Below, piece by piece: positions 1 through 9,196 of a stretch of 64,000 nt of DNA (position 1 is the stretch's first letter; each line of letters starts with the position of its first letter). Position numbers and translations under genes: made by a program. The DNA comes from Oleispira sp963933055. Lineage in GTDB: Bacteria > Pseudomonadota > Gammaproteobacteria > Pseudomonadales > Oceanobacteraceae. Under the pieces are notes generated by a model, which was not told the DNA's origin, ran no database searches, and saw only the letters and a program-made list of their open reading frames with translations. The stretch spans positions 1 through 64,000 of the forward strand of contig CAWVSY010000001.1 of assembly GCA_963933055.1 (NCBI GenBank), in the 5' to 3' direction.

Positions 1-746
1 CATTGAGTGCTCTCGTTTTTCTTTATAAGCAAGTGCTTAAATACGAAACGATTGATATATTAGACTGGCAATCCGCTAAAAAACCTAAAACCCTGCCTGT
101 TGTATTTAGTAAACAAGAAGCCAATCAAGTTATTGCTCATTTAACAGGCTCCCCTCTTTTGTCAGCCCTTTTGATGTACGGTGCAGGTTTGAGGTTGCAA
201 GAAACTTTACGACTTAGGGTTAAAGATGTGGATTTTGGCAGAAAAGAAATTACAGTTCGGCAAGGTAAAGGAAATAAAGATCGATTAACTATGTTGCCAG
301 AGAGAGCGATTGCCCCGCTTCATTCTCATATTGAAGAATGTCATCGTTTACATCAGAAAGCACTTGCCGAGAATATTTACTTTGTGCATTTACCAGGCGC
401 TTTAGCCAAAAAATACCCGAATGCGAGCAAGGAACTTGCCTGGCAATATATTTTTGCCAGCGAGACATTAAGCAGAGATCCAAGATCAGGAAATATGGGG
501 CGCCATCATTTAGTCCCAAGAACGATTCAGCGTGGCGTAAAAGAAGCAATTAAGAAATCGGGGATTTTAAAACACGCCAGCTGCCATACTTTTAGGCATT
601 CGTTTGCGACGCATTTATTAGAAAGTGGTTACGATATTCGAACCGTGCAGGAATTGTTAGGCCATGCCGATGTAAATACAACAATGATTTACACCCACGT
701 TTTGAATAAAGGTGGCCGGGGTGTGATCAGTCCTGCGGATGGTTAA
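1..746 (+). CDS. intI: Integron integrase IntI, 5' end outside the window
   Basis: Tyrosine recombinase that inserts and excises integron cassettes at attI/attC. The frame is open from the left edge (first full codon at 3), so roughly the first 70-80 residues are missing. Visible are the first catalytic Arg in GAGLRLQETLRL, the IntI-specific extra segment (around KKYPNASKELAWQYIFAS), the HTFRHSFATHLL box with His and Arg, and the GHADVNTTMIYTH box with the Tyr nucleophile. The IntI-specific insert separates it from XerC/D and phage integrases. No stop or frameshift is seen in the visible part, so it may be active. By family rule attI and the cassettes lie beside the 5' end of intI, to the left of the window; no attC-like array is seen downstream. 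Confidence 0.93.
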   Translation, partial: LSALVFLYKQVLKYETIDILDWQSAKKPKTLPVVFSKQEANQVIAHLTGSPLLSALLMYGAGLRLQETLRLRVKDVDFGRKEITVRQGKGNKDRLTMLPERAIAPLHSHIEECHRLHQKALAENIYFVHLPGALAKKYPNASKELAWQYIFASETLSRDPRSGNMGRHHLVPRTIQRGVKEAIKKSGILKHASCHTFRHSFATHLLESGYDIRTVQELLGHADVNTTMIYTHVLNKGGRGVISPADG

Positions 747-775
747 TACAGCTCTTATAATAAATTCAGATTAAA

Positions 776-1840
776 TTACACTTTTGAAATCAAGTCTAAC
801 TTATTCAAGGCTGCATCAAATACACGCTGCGGTGCAATCGAACGGTAGCACGGTGGTTGTGCTGGGTTGCCATCATTGCGGTCTGGGTGATCGCATTGTT
901 TATTTAAACACGGTGCGCACGATAGGTTACTGCTTAGCACGTCTACTTTTGGCCCTAATACTCCGGTCAGTACGGCGTCGGTTGCGCCATAAATGGCGAC
1001 AGAGGGTACTTCTAACGCGGCGACTACGTGTGATAATCCGGTATCAACGCCCACTACGGCTTGTGCGTGTGCAAGGTAGGCGTTTAAGGCATTAAGGCCC
1101 ATTTTAGGCAGTACTTCTACGCCATCTACTCGGCTGGCAATACGTTCTGCGCGGGATTTTTCTTCGTCATTCCCCCAAGGCAATAACACCTTTCGGCCAG
1201 AGGCCACGACTAACTTGGCCAATTCAACCCAGTAGGTTTCTGGCCACAGTTTGGTATCCCAAGTTGTGCCGTGTAAAAACAGCCAATAGTCACCTTGATA
1301 GTTTTCGTCGTTACCCACTTTAAATTCTGGGCGCGGCCAGCGACTGCGGTCGATGCCATAAGAGAAGGTATCTGGAATGGTGTAGTCTAAAACTTGTGAT
1401 AATAGCTGGCGAACTCGTGGAATGGCGTGCTGACCTTTCGCGACCGATTGCGGATGCTGATAGGCCATTGCCGCTAAGGGTTCACGACAGCTTTGTTTGT
1501 CTAGGCCATAGCGCGGGCCTTTTGCCATACGCGTGACTACTGCACTTTTAATAAGGCATTGAGCGTCTAATACAATATCGTATTCAGTACTGCGAAGGTC
1601 TTGATAGAAGGCTTTCATTTCAGCGCGAACATCAGAGTTTGAAAGGTTTTTGCGCCAGCGACGCCAAGCAATGGGAATAACTTTTTTTACTGCGGGGTGC
1701 CAGTTGGGAATATCGGCAAAAGCCTCTTCCACCAGCCAATGAATTTCTAAATTAGGGACTTGCTGATAAGCATCTTGCACTGCAGGAAGTGCATGAAACA
1801 CATCCCCTAAAGAGGACATTTTTACCAACAATACTTTCAT
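776..1840 (-). CDS. waaC: Lipopolysaccharide heptosyltransferase I (WaaC/RfaC)
   Basis: Glycosyltransferase family 9 enzyme that adds the first L-glycero-D-manno-heptose to Kdo2-lipid A at the cytoplasmic face of the inner membrane. The N-terminus MKVLLVKMSSLGDVFHALPA is the classic WaaC start with the GD motif, and the C-terminal half has the donor-site segment VGVDTGLSHVVAALEVP. Length (about 354 residues) fits the family. I chose the ATG at 1840 because it opens this conserved motif; an in-frame GTG at 1852 would add four residues. It lies downstream of the TPP enzyme gene on the same strand, but a hairpin terminator sits between them, so it probably has its own promoter. Confidence 0.9.
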   Translation of the reverse strand: MKVLLVKMSSLGDVFHALPAVQDAYQQVPNLEIHWLVEEAFADIPNWHPAVKKVIPIAWRRWRKNLSNSDVRAEMKAFYQDLRSTEYDIVLDAQCLIKSAVVTRMAKGPRYGLDKQSCREPLAAMAYQHPQSVAKGQHAIPRVRQLLSQVLDYTIPDTFSYGIDRSRWPRPEFKVGNDENYQGDYWLFLHGTTWDTKLWPETYWVELAKLVVASGRKVLLPWGNDEEKSRAERIASRVDGVEVLPKMGLNALNAYLAHAQAVVGVDTGLSHVVAALEVPSVAIYGATDAVLTGVLGPKVDVLSSNLSCAPCLNKQCDHPDRNDGNPAQPPCYRSIAPQRVFDAALNKLDLISKV

Positions 1841-1870
1841 TACAGCACTCACACTCTACAGCTAATATTA

Positions 1871-1898
1871 AAGCCGACCTTTATACCACGGTCGGCTT
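1871..1898 (-). terminator. Rho-independent terminator of the TPP enzyme gene
   Basis: Perfect 9-bp inverted repeat AAGCCGACC / GGTCGGCTT with a 10-nt loop, located just after the stop of the 1909-3726 gene. Read on the minus strand the stem is followed by TTTAATATT, so it is oriented to end that transcript before waaC. Confidence 0.75.
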
Positions 1899-1908
1899 AT
1901 TCAGTCAC

Positions 1909-3726
1909 TTAGCCCATAACTTTGCGTTTAATCGCACGACTAATAAAGCGTACTTTTTCAGACAGTTCAAAACGCTGCAAATTGGTTTTTACAATGCCTT
2001 GTGTGAATCGAGTCTTTTTCGAATAATCGATATTAATATCTAAGATCACCGAGATGCCCTGCTGGCTGAATTTAAAAGCCGCTTGCAAGCTATCGTATAT
2101 TTCTTCGTTGGTATTAATCCGAATGTATTCGCAGCCTGTCGCCATGGCAACGCCTTCAACTTTGTAGCGTCCCAATTTAGTACAGGTTTTCCGATTATAA
2201 GGAACCGATTGAGCCTGCGCGATTTGTGCGAGTTCACCGTCATTAAAGACCGAAATAATCAAGCCCAGCTCATTGTTCGTGGCGGTGACCAGTTCCATGC
2301 AAGTCATCAGAAATGCGCCATCCCCTACGATGCCAACCACTTGTTTTGCGGGGTTCGCTAGCTTGGTGCCAATCGCCGCAGGTACACAATAACCCATGCA
2401 GTTAAAATCGGTTGGCGAGATAAAGTGCTTTGATGAATGCACAGGCATCAGTTCAGCGGCTAAGAAGGTATGGTTACCATCATCAACCACTAAAAAGTCA
2501 TCATCTTCCATTTCTTCACGCAGTTGCTTAAAGAAGCGCGCAGGGTTCACCTTGTCTTTCGTATTATGTGCGAACCATTCTTGTAGGTATTTTTCTTTCT
2601 CGGCGGCTATTTTCGCTGCAACACTATTTCGCTGTTTTTCTCTTTCTTCTTTGGTTCTTTCTTTAATAGTTGCCGTTTCAGCTTCAATTCGTTCTTTCAG
2701 CGCTTCAATTATTAACAGTAGAATGTCTTTTGCGTCGCCTTGAATCGCGGTTTGAGCAGGATAGTTCGCGCTAAAAACACCGGAGTTAATGTCGATATGA
2801 ATTAACTTTTCAGGCACTTCCATGCCAAAAGAACCCGTTGGAATTTCACTAAAACGCGTTCCACAAGCGAGTACACAATCAACCTGCTTAAAGGCCTGTT
2901 CTGCCGCGGGTACTGAATAAGCACCAAATCCCATTCCGACATGCAGCGGGTGATTCCCTGGAAATACACTCAACCCTTGCAAGGTGGTTGAAACCGGAGC
3001 CGCTAGCAGTTCTGCTAACAGTTTTGCTTCCTCAGTCGCTTCTTTACAGCCCCAACCTAAAAACAAACCGACTTGCTTGCTGCTTAATAAGGTATCAACG
3101 GCTTGCGAAACCGCTTTCTCTTGCAAAAGCTGCTGTTGCTGAGCGGCCTCTTCATTAAGCGAAGACGGAAGAGCGCTACCTTGCAAGCAGTATTCAGCAT
3201 ACGTCATTGGGGCTGGGCATTCTGCTTTAAACAGAGCGATATTCACTGGAATCTCTACAAATACAGGGCCAGGCTCGCCCGCCATCGCGATGTCATAGGC
3301 ACGATACAAGGTACTGATAATATCGGCCTGCACTTCGACTTTAAACGTTGCCTTGGTAATGGGTTTTAAAACGCCGTGCTGATCCATATCGTGCAATTGG
3401 TATTTCATGCCGTCGGTTCTTACACCACCCGAGATTACCAACATAGGAATACCATCAAGGTGCGCTTCGGCAATACCACTGGCGGCATGAGTAATACCCG
3501 CTGCTGGAACGACTAATAACGTTCCAATCGAATCCGATGTGCGACTCATCGCATCGGCCATAAAAGCAGCGCCCCCTTCATGGGTGACCAATAAAGGAGT
3601 AATGCTTTCCGATTTATTGAGCTCATCATAAATTTCAGTATTGTGCACGCCAGGAATCCCCAACGTATGGCGAATCCCTAACTGCTCTAATGCGTATCGA
3701 ACTAACCAAGCGCCTGATTTTTTCAT
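1909..3726 (-). CDS. Thiamine pyrophosphate enzyme, acetolactate synthase-like
   Basis: 605 residues with the three-domain layout of the acetolactate synthase/benzoylformate decarboxylase family. The N-terminal Pyr domain has the catalytic Glu in THEGGAAFMADAMSR (about residue 50). The C-terminal PP domain has the TPP/Mg motif starting GDGAFLM near residue 468. Between the central and PP domains lies a highly charged Glu/Lys/Arg-rich segment (about 345-390) likely to form a long helix or coiled coil, not usual in IlvB. There is no ilvH-like small subunit beside it, so true acetolactate synthesis is doubtful; the substrate cannot be read from the sequence. It is divergent from the giant carboxylase gene at 4156, with which it shares a 429-bp intergenic region. 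Confidence 0.8.
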   Translation of the reverse strand: MKKSGAWLVRYALEQLGIRHTLGIPGVHNTEIYDELNKSESITPLLVTHEGGAAFMADAMSRTSDSIGTLLVVPAAGITHAASGIAEAHLDGIPMLVISGGVRTDGMKYQLHDMDQHGVLKPITKATFKVEVQADIISTLYRAYDIAMAGEPGPVFVEIPVNIALFKAECPAPMTYAEYCLQGSALPSSLNEEAAQQQQLLQEKAVSQAVDTLLSSKQVGLFLGWGCKEATEEAKLLAELLAAPVSTTLQGLSVFPGNHPLHVGMGFGAYSVPAAEQAFKQVDCVLACGTRFSEIPTGSFGMEVPEKLIHIDINSGVFSANYPAQTAIQGDAKDILLLIIEALKERIEAETATIKERTKEEREKQRNSVAAKIAAEKEKYLQEWFAHNTKDKVNPARFFKQLREEMEDDDFLVVDDGNHTFLAAELMPVHSSKHFISPTDFNCMGYCVPAAIGTKLANPAKQVVGIVGDGAFLMTCMELVTATNNELGLIISVFNDGELAQIAQAQSVPYNRKTCTKLGRYKVEGVAMATGCEYIRINTNEEIYDSLQAAFKFSQQGISVILDINIDYSKKTRFTQGIVKTNLQRFELSEKVRFISRAIKRKVMG

Positions 3727-3914
3727 CGTAATAATCCCATCGTGCTAATCGTGCTTTCACGCATCAATAACTGAGCTTTCCCTTGCATTATTAATTGCTT
3801 AGTATTCACAAGCAAGACCCCCAAATTACTGGTTAGTGATTTTTAGGCACCAATATTATTCTGAAAAAATGCGTCGCAGTACCTTTAAACTAAGCGCACT
3901 ATATTGCATTATTA

Positions 3915-3973
3915 CTGGCTAAGTTTATGGCCTTACCGATAAGTAAAGCCATAAGTAAGGCCATTTGAGCCAG
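3915..3973. promoter_or_regulatory. Long inverted repeat in the divergent TPP enzyme/carboxylase intergenic region
   Basis: Perfect 10-bp inverted repeat ATGGCCTTAC (3927-3936) and GTAAGGCCAT (3955-3964), extended outside by CTGGCT (3915-3920) and AGCCAG (3968-3973). No T-tract follows and it sits in the middle of a divergent promoter region (3727-4155), so an operator or RNA hairpin is likelier than a terminator. The rest of this 429-bp gap is AT-rich and holds only the promoter candidate listed separately; I see no ORF in it. Confidence 0.45.
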
Positions 3974-4073
3974 CCATGACACTATTTTTTCGGTTTTCGC
4001 TCTGCGGGGGCAGTTTAATTTTCAAGAAGCTGTAAAAAATGACATACTCAATGCTTATGTATATGCGCACAAA

Positions 4074-4102
4074 TTGACATCAGACACTGCATAGCCATAA
4101 AC
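4074..4102 (+). promoter_or_regulatory. Candidate sigma-70 promoter of the fused carboxylase gene
   Basis: TTGACA at 4074-4079 is a perfect -35 box. A 17-nt spacer puts the -10 at ATAAAC (4097-4102), a weak match. The start codon is at 4156, about 50 nt further on. The -35 and spacing are seen directly; that it drives the gene is inference. Confidence 0.4.
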
Positions 4103-4155
4103 AATAACAATTAAATATTACTGGACAGTAGCCAGTATGAACGGATGAAGATCGA

Positions 4156-7100
4156 ATGACTAAAATACTCATCGACCAACAACAAAATACAGTAAACATG
4201 AACAACGATAAAGGCATCGATAAGCTCTATATAATTGCCGAGCAACTCGCCGAAGATTTTTCATTATTTCCAAATATCGACGATGACTCCATCAACAAGC
4301 ATGTAAAAGGCTTGGTTAGCGACAAGAACTGTAAGCGCCAACGTGAAAACCTACGCAATCTCGATATTGATAGCTACATTGAAAAAGTCGTCACTCCTAG
4401 TGAAAACAGCGCTCGCATGTCGAGTAAGACTCTGGTTAATAATCTAGCCCATAAAATTTTAACCGAAGTTGATGACGGCCCTCTTTATGTCGCCGAAGTT
4501 GAATTAGATTTTGGCAGTTTCTTCCGTCGCATTGGTTTTATTTGTCAAAACCGTGAACACAATAACGGTGCTTGGTTACCCAAGCACCACTTGCTAGCCG
4601 CTAAGCATGCCCATAATTTCGCCAAGCACTCGGTGCCGGTTGTTACACTAATCGATACTCCTGGAGCCGATGCGGGTGAAGAAGCAAACGCTGAGAATCA
4701 AGCACACTCTATTTCTCACCTAATTACAGAAATGGCCAACCTTGATGTCCCTACGCTGGGCATTATTTGGGGCGCGGGTTATTCCGGTGGTGCGATTCCA
4801 TTGGCAACCTCTAACTTATTGCTTTCGGTTCGTGATGGTATTTTCAATACGATTCAACCTCAAGGTTTAGCAAGCATTGCCCGTAAGTACAACTTGAGCT
4901 GGCAAGAATGTGCAAAATTCGTAGGCGTTTCAGCTTTTGAATTACAAGACATTGGTGTGATTGATGGCATCATCGATTACGCGCCTAGCGATGGCATTGA
5001 AAAGCAAGGCAACTTATTACGTGCAATTATCTCCGGTATTCAATCAATCGAGTCTGGCGCCGCTGAATTTGCACGCACCAACCCTTATTTGCTTGAGCAC
5101 TATCAACGCAGTGTTACACGCTTTTTATCGCCTTCCGAAAAACTGGATGAAATGCAACGCCAGTCCAGCTTCTATCTAGCGCACAACCCAACCGAGCACG
5201 TTAACGTTTTTGGTCTAACCTATCGCTATTTACGTTATTTAACGCTGCGCCGTCGTATTCACTCTAAAACATTAGAGAACTATGGCCGCTTGGCGGAAAA
5301 AGAGATTCCACAAGGTGATTTAAGTCAGCGTTTAGAAAAAGCCGCGCAACGTAAATTCCAAAACTGGATGCAAGCACCTGAAAAGATTGTTTACGACGAA
5401 ACTCTGCACAAATCTTGGAAGAACTTTTGGAGCAAGTTTGAAGATCGTGATGGCGAACGTAATACCATCTTTAAAATGTTCTTGGGCGAGCCAAAAGATA
5501 ACTATTTAAAAGCAAAACAAGAGCTTTGCTTTAACCTTGGTCTGTATTTATTCAATCGTTGGAAAGCCGATGCGAATAAAAACTTCCAAGGGTTAATGGC
5601 TTATATGGAAGATTATAAGCAAAACCGATTTTTACTGCGTGCTGATGACATTTTAGATCCTTCGGCTATCGCTGAATTTATATTTAAAAATGAACACCCG
5701 CTAGCAGGGCTTGTGCTAACAACCATCAGCCATGAAAGCCAGCAGAAAATCAACGTTGCGATGCAGAAAGAGCAAAGTAAAGGCGAATTAAACCAGTTGA
5801 TTGCTGCCGCTTTGAATACCGTTTTACGCGGCGATGCGATTAGCGAAGAAATTTGCACCGAACTGAAACTTTCAGAAAAAACACAAGCGCTAGCAAACAG
5901 CTTGGCGAATGTAACGGTTGAAGCCAATCGACGTATTTTTGAAGAAGCACTTGCGCCTTACATTCAGTTTAAGCAAGAAAGCATTCAGAACCCTGCGCAC
6001 CCTGACATCACCATTCTAGATGCGATTTTGCACGACGAATTACGGGGCGATTTTATTCAGGTTTGCCAAAATATGCTGGTATTTGGTGAGCTATACGATC
6101 ACGTTATTCATAACCTGCCAACCGTCGCGAAAGAAGCCAACGTTGACCGCTCGCTTTCTCGCGACTCTGTACGCGCCTTATTATTAAACTCGTTAGCGCA
6201 AGCGACTGAGGGTGATAGCTATACGCCGCAGCAACGCGAATCATTTGATCATTGGTTGAGCTATTTCAGTAAAAGCAATCAACGTGGCAACTTCTTAAAA
6301 TCGGTTGAAGAGTGGAAGAAGTTAGCCTTCCCACAATTGTCTGATACGTTATTTGTAATTATTACTTTCTTCTTCGAAAAACTGCTGCATGAATATCAAG
6401 AAGCAGAGCAAGAAGGAAAATCTTATAACGGCCGCATCAACCCTGTCAGCATTGGGCGTCGCAAAGATTTCTGGAATCGCCTAACCATGGCGTATCACGA
6501 TTTATTAATCCAACGCGTGTTGGATGATGTAAAGCGTGAGAAGAAAACCAGCGCTCCAATGCTGATTGAAAAATTCTTCACCAACTTTGAAGAAATTAAT
6601 GCCAACCTATTATCATCCGATCCGGTTCACTTCCCTGGTTTCCGTAACTCAATAGAGCAAGCACTAAACAAGGGCATTACCCCCTGCGGTGTCGTCACTG
6701 GTTTTGGCAACTTGTGCATTGATGGTGAAGAAAAACGCGTGGGCGCATTGATCTCCAACTTGGATTTCCAAGCAGGGGCTTTTGATATGGCCAGCGCGGA
6801 AAAATTCTGTAAGTTATTAGTTGAATGTGCGCGCCAACAATTGCCTCTTGTATGCTTTATGTCGTCTGGTGGTATGCAAACCAAAGAAGGGGCGGCTGCC
6901 CTATTCTCTATGGCCATTGTGAACGATCGTATCACGCGCTTTGTCCGTGATAACGACCTGCCCATTATCATCTTTGGCTTTGGCGATTGTACTGGCGGCG
7001 CACAAGCCAGCTTTGTAACCCACCCAATGGTACAGACCTACTATTTCTCGGGCACGAACATGCCGTTTGCCGGACAAATTGTCGTTCCGTCTTATTTGCC

Positions 7101-9087
7101 AAGCACTGCGACGCTATCGAACTATTTATCGACTTCTCCAGATTCAATGGATGGCCTTGTTAAGCACCCTTGCTTCGATGATATTGATGATCGCTTAAAA
7201 GCGATTGATCCGAGCATTCCAACCGCTCGTTATTCCGTGAACGATGTATTAAGCCGAATTTTAAAAGGCTTTGTAGTGGCTCAGCGCATGGAGCCCGATA
7301 CAGGAATAAGCAACAGTAAAGATAAGAAATTTGCCCCAATTAAACGCGTCATGATTCATGCTCGCGGCTGTACAGCGGCAAAATTGATCAAGAAAGCACA
7401 AGATAATGACATTCAAGTCGTGCTGGTTCAGTCGGACCCTGACATGAATTCTGTTGCAGTTGATATGCTTGGGCCAAACGATCGCGCCGTGTGTATTGGC
7501 GGTAATACTCCCGATGAAAGTTACTTGAATGCGAAAAGCGTTATCCGCATTGCTCAGCACGAGCAAGTCGATGCCTTGCACCCGGGTATTGGTTTCTTAT
7601 CAGAAAGCAGCCAGTTTGCAGCGTTGTGTGGTAATTACGACATTAACTTTGTAGGTCCATCGGTTTCTTCTATGGAAACCATGGGTAACAAATCGAATGC
7701 GATTAATACCGCAATGGCAGCTGATGTGCCTGTTGTGCCTGGTTCTCACGGTATTTTGACAAGCTCAGCCAATACCGCAAGCGTAGCCCAAGAAATTGGC
7801 TACCCAGTGCTATTGAAGGCCGTTCACGGTGGTGGTGGTAAAGGGATTCAGGTCGTTGAGCGCCCTGAGCAAATTCATACCCTATTCCATCAAATCTCCA
7901 CTGAAGCAAAAGCCGCATTTGGTAATGGCGATGTGTATTTAGAAAAATACGTTACGTCACTGCGCCATATCGAGGTTCAAGTATTACGTGATAGCCATGG
8001 CAATACAAAGATTCTTGGTTTACGTGACTGCAGCGTGCAACGCAATAACCAGAAGGTATTTGAAGAATCTGGTTCAACCATGCTGCCTAAAAATCTTGAG
8101 CAAGCGGTTTACGATTACGCCGAGAAACTGTCTGATGCCGTTGATTATTTTGGCGCAGGTACCGTTGAATTTATCTACAACCTAGATGCCGATGCTATTT
8201 ATTTCATGGAAATGAATACGCGCTTGCAAGTTGAGCACCCAGTGACTGAGCTGGTATCTGGTATTGATATTGTCAGCGCACAATTTGATATCGCCCAAGG
8301 TAAGAGCATTGCTCATCTTGAGCCAAAGAAAGAAGGTTATGCCATTGAGGTTCGAGTAACCGCCGAAAAAGCCATTTTCAAAAATGGTTTAATTGATTTT
8401 GCCCCCTTCCCAGGCACCATCACAGAATGTGTTTTGCCTGAAGAAGATCATATCGAGCTGATCACCAGTGCTGGCACGGGTAAGCAGGTTTCGCCGTTCT
8501 ACGACAGTATGATTGTGCAAATCATTTGCCATGGCAAAGACCGTGACGATACGATTAAGAAACTGCGCAAGTACCTTGATCAAGTTCGCATCACTGGGGT
8601 ATGTACCAACATCACCATTTTGAAACGCATTCTAGACGATGATATTTTCCAGCTGGGTGATTACGATACTACCTACTTGCCACAATTCTTAGCCCGTACT
8701 GACGGTAAAGGACTGATTGCAGACATCGAAGCACTGGCTGAGCTGAATAACAATCAGGTCGATGCAAAAGCACTTGAAATTGAAGGTTCTGATGAGATCA
8801 AAGTACTGTCTCCAAGCACCTCCATTTTCTACAGTTCATCGTCACCGACTGAACCGTCTTTTGCGAAAGAAGGCGATATCATCGATACCGATCAAACGAT
8901 CTGCTTGATGGAAGCGATGAAGATGTTTACCCCACTGAGCTTGAAGCATTTTAATAGCAGCGATAGTGAGCTTTATCCTACGAATAAGCGCTACCGAATT
9001 ACCCGTATATTGAATAGTGATGGCCAGCAAGTGAACCAAGGTGATTTATTATTTGTGGTTAAACCGATCGCAATTGATAAGAGCTAG
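4156..9087 (+). CDS. Single-chain biotin-dependent carboxylase (AccA-linker-AccD-AccC-AccB fusion)
   Basis: 1643 residues holding all activities of an acyl-CoA carboxylase, probably acetyl-CoA to malonyl-CoA. An AccA-like carboxyltransferase half (about 120-290) carries TLIDTPGADAGEEA and GYSGGAIPLAT. A 540-residue, mostly helical and charged stretch follows that I cannot assign. An AccD-like half (about 838-1030) has the oxyanion-hole segments CFMSSGGMQTKEG and GDCTGGAQASF but no Cys4 zinc ribbon. Biotin carboxylase (about 1063-1520) has the ATP-grasp loop HGGGGKGIQ (1225-1230), EKYVTSLRHIEVQ and MNTRLQVEHPVTE. The biotinyl domain has EAMKM with biotin on Lys1589. The order is the reverse of eukaryotic ACC (BC-BCCP-CT), and AccA precedes AccD. 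The gene is monocistronic. Whether it replaces or supplements the multi-subunit ACC, and whether it prefers acetyl-CoA or a longer acyl-CoA, cannot be told here. Confidence 0.9.
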   Translation: MTKILIDQQQNTVNMNNDKGIDKLYIIAEQLAEDFSLFPNIDDDSINKHVKGLVSDKNCKRQRENLRNLDIDSYIEKVVTPSENSARMSSKTLVNNLAHKILTEVDDGPLYVAEVELDFGSFFRRIGFICQNREHNNGAWLPKHHLLAAKHAHNFAKHSVPVVTLIDTPGADAGEEANAENQAHSISHLITEMANLDVPTLGIIWGAGYSGGAIPLATSNLLLSVRDGIFNTIQPQGLASIARKYNLSWQECAKFVGVSAFELQDIGVIDGIIDYAPSDGIEKQGNLLRAIISGIQSIESGAAEFARTNPYLLEHYQRSVTRFLSPSEKLDEMQRQSSFYLAHNPTEHVNVFGLTYRYLRYLTLRRRIHSKTLENYGRLAEKEIPQGDLSQRLEKAAQRKFQNWMQAPEKIVYDETLHKSWKNFWSKFEDRDGERNTIFKMFLGEPKDNYLKAKQELCFNLGLYLFNRWKADANKNFQGLMAYMEDYKQNRFLLRADDILDPSAIAEFIFKNEHPLAGLVLTTISHESQQKINVAMQKEQSKGELNQLIAAALNTVLRGDAISEEICTELKLSEKTQALANSLANVTVEANRRIFEEALAPYIQFKQESIQNPAHPDITILDAILHDELRGDFIQVCQNMLVFGELYDHVIHNLPTVAKEANVDRSLSRDSVRALLLNSLAQATEGDSYTPQQRESFDHWLSYFSKSNQRGNFLKSVEEWKKLAFPQLSDTLFVIITFFFEKLLHEYQEAEQEGKSYNGRINPVSIGRRKDFWNRLTMAYHDLLIQRVLDDVKREKKTSAPMLIEKFFTNFEEINANLLSSDPVHFPGFRNSIEQALNKGITPCGVVTGFGNLCIDGEEKRVGALISNLDFQAGAFDMASAEKFCKLLVECARQQLPLVCFMSSGGMQTKEGAAALFSMAIVNDRITRFVRDNDLPIIIFGFGDCTGGAQASFVTHPMVQTYYFSGTNMPFAGQIVVPSYLPSTATLSNYLSTSPDSMDGLVKHPCFDDIDDRLKAIDPSIPTARYSVNDVLSRILKGFVVAQRMEPDTGISNSKDKKFAPIKRVMIHARGCTAAKLIKKAQDNDIQVVLVQSDPDMNSVAVDMLGPNDRAVCIGGNTPDESYLNAKSVIRIAQHEQVDALHPGIGFLSESSQFAALCGNYDINFVGPSVSSMETMGNKSNAINTAMAADVPVVPGSHGILTSSANTASVAQEIGYPVLLKAVHGGGGKGIQVVERPEQIHTLFHQISTEAKAAFGNGDVYLEKYVTSLRHIEVQVLRDSHGNTKILGLRDCSVQRNNQKVFEESGSTMLPKNLEQAVYDYAEKLSDAVDYFGAGTVEFIYNLDADAIYFMEMNTRLQVEHPVTELVSGIDIVSAQFDIAQGKSIAHLEPKKEGYAIEVRVTAEKAIFKNGLIDFAPFPGTITECVLPEEDHIELITSAGTGKQVSPFYDSMIVQIICHGKDRDDTIKKLRKYLDQVRITGVCTNITILKRILDDDIFQLGDYDTTYLPQFLARTDGKGLIADIEALAELNNNQVDAKALEIEGSDEIKVLSPSTSIFYSSSSPTEPSFAKEGDIIDTDQTICLMEAMKMFTPLSLKHFNSSDSELYPTNKRYRITRILNSDGQQVNQGDLLFVVKPIAIDKS

Positions 9088-9196
9088 TCATAAAAAGTAC
9101 TAACGCTACATACTGACTGTAAAATACTCATGATTAATGCCTAAAAATACATTATACTGGCATTTCTCATGGGTTTAGTTAGAAAGAGTTAATAGT

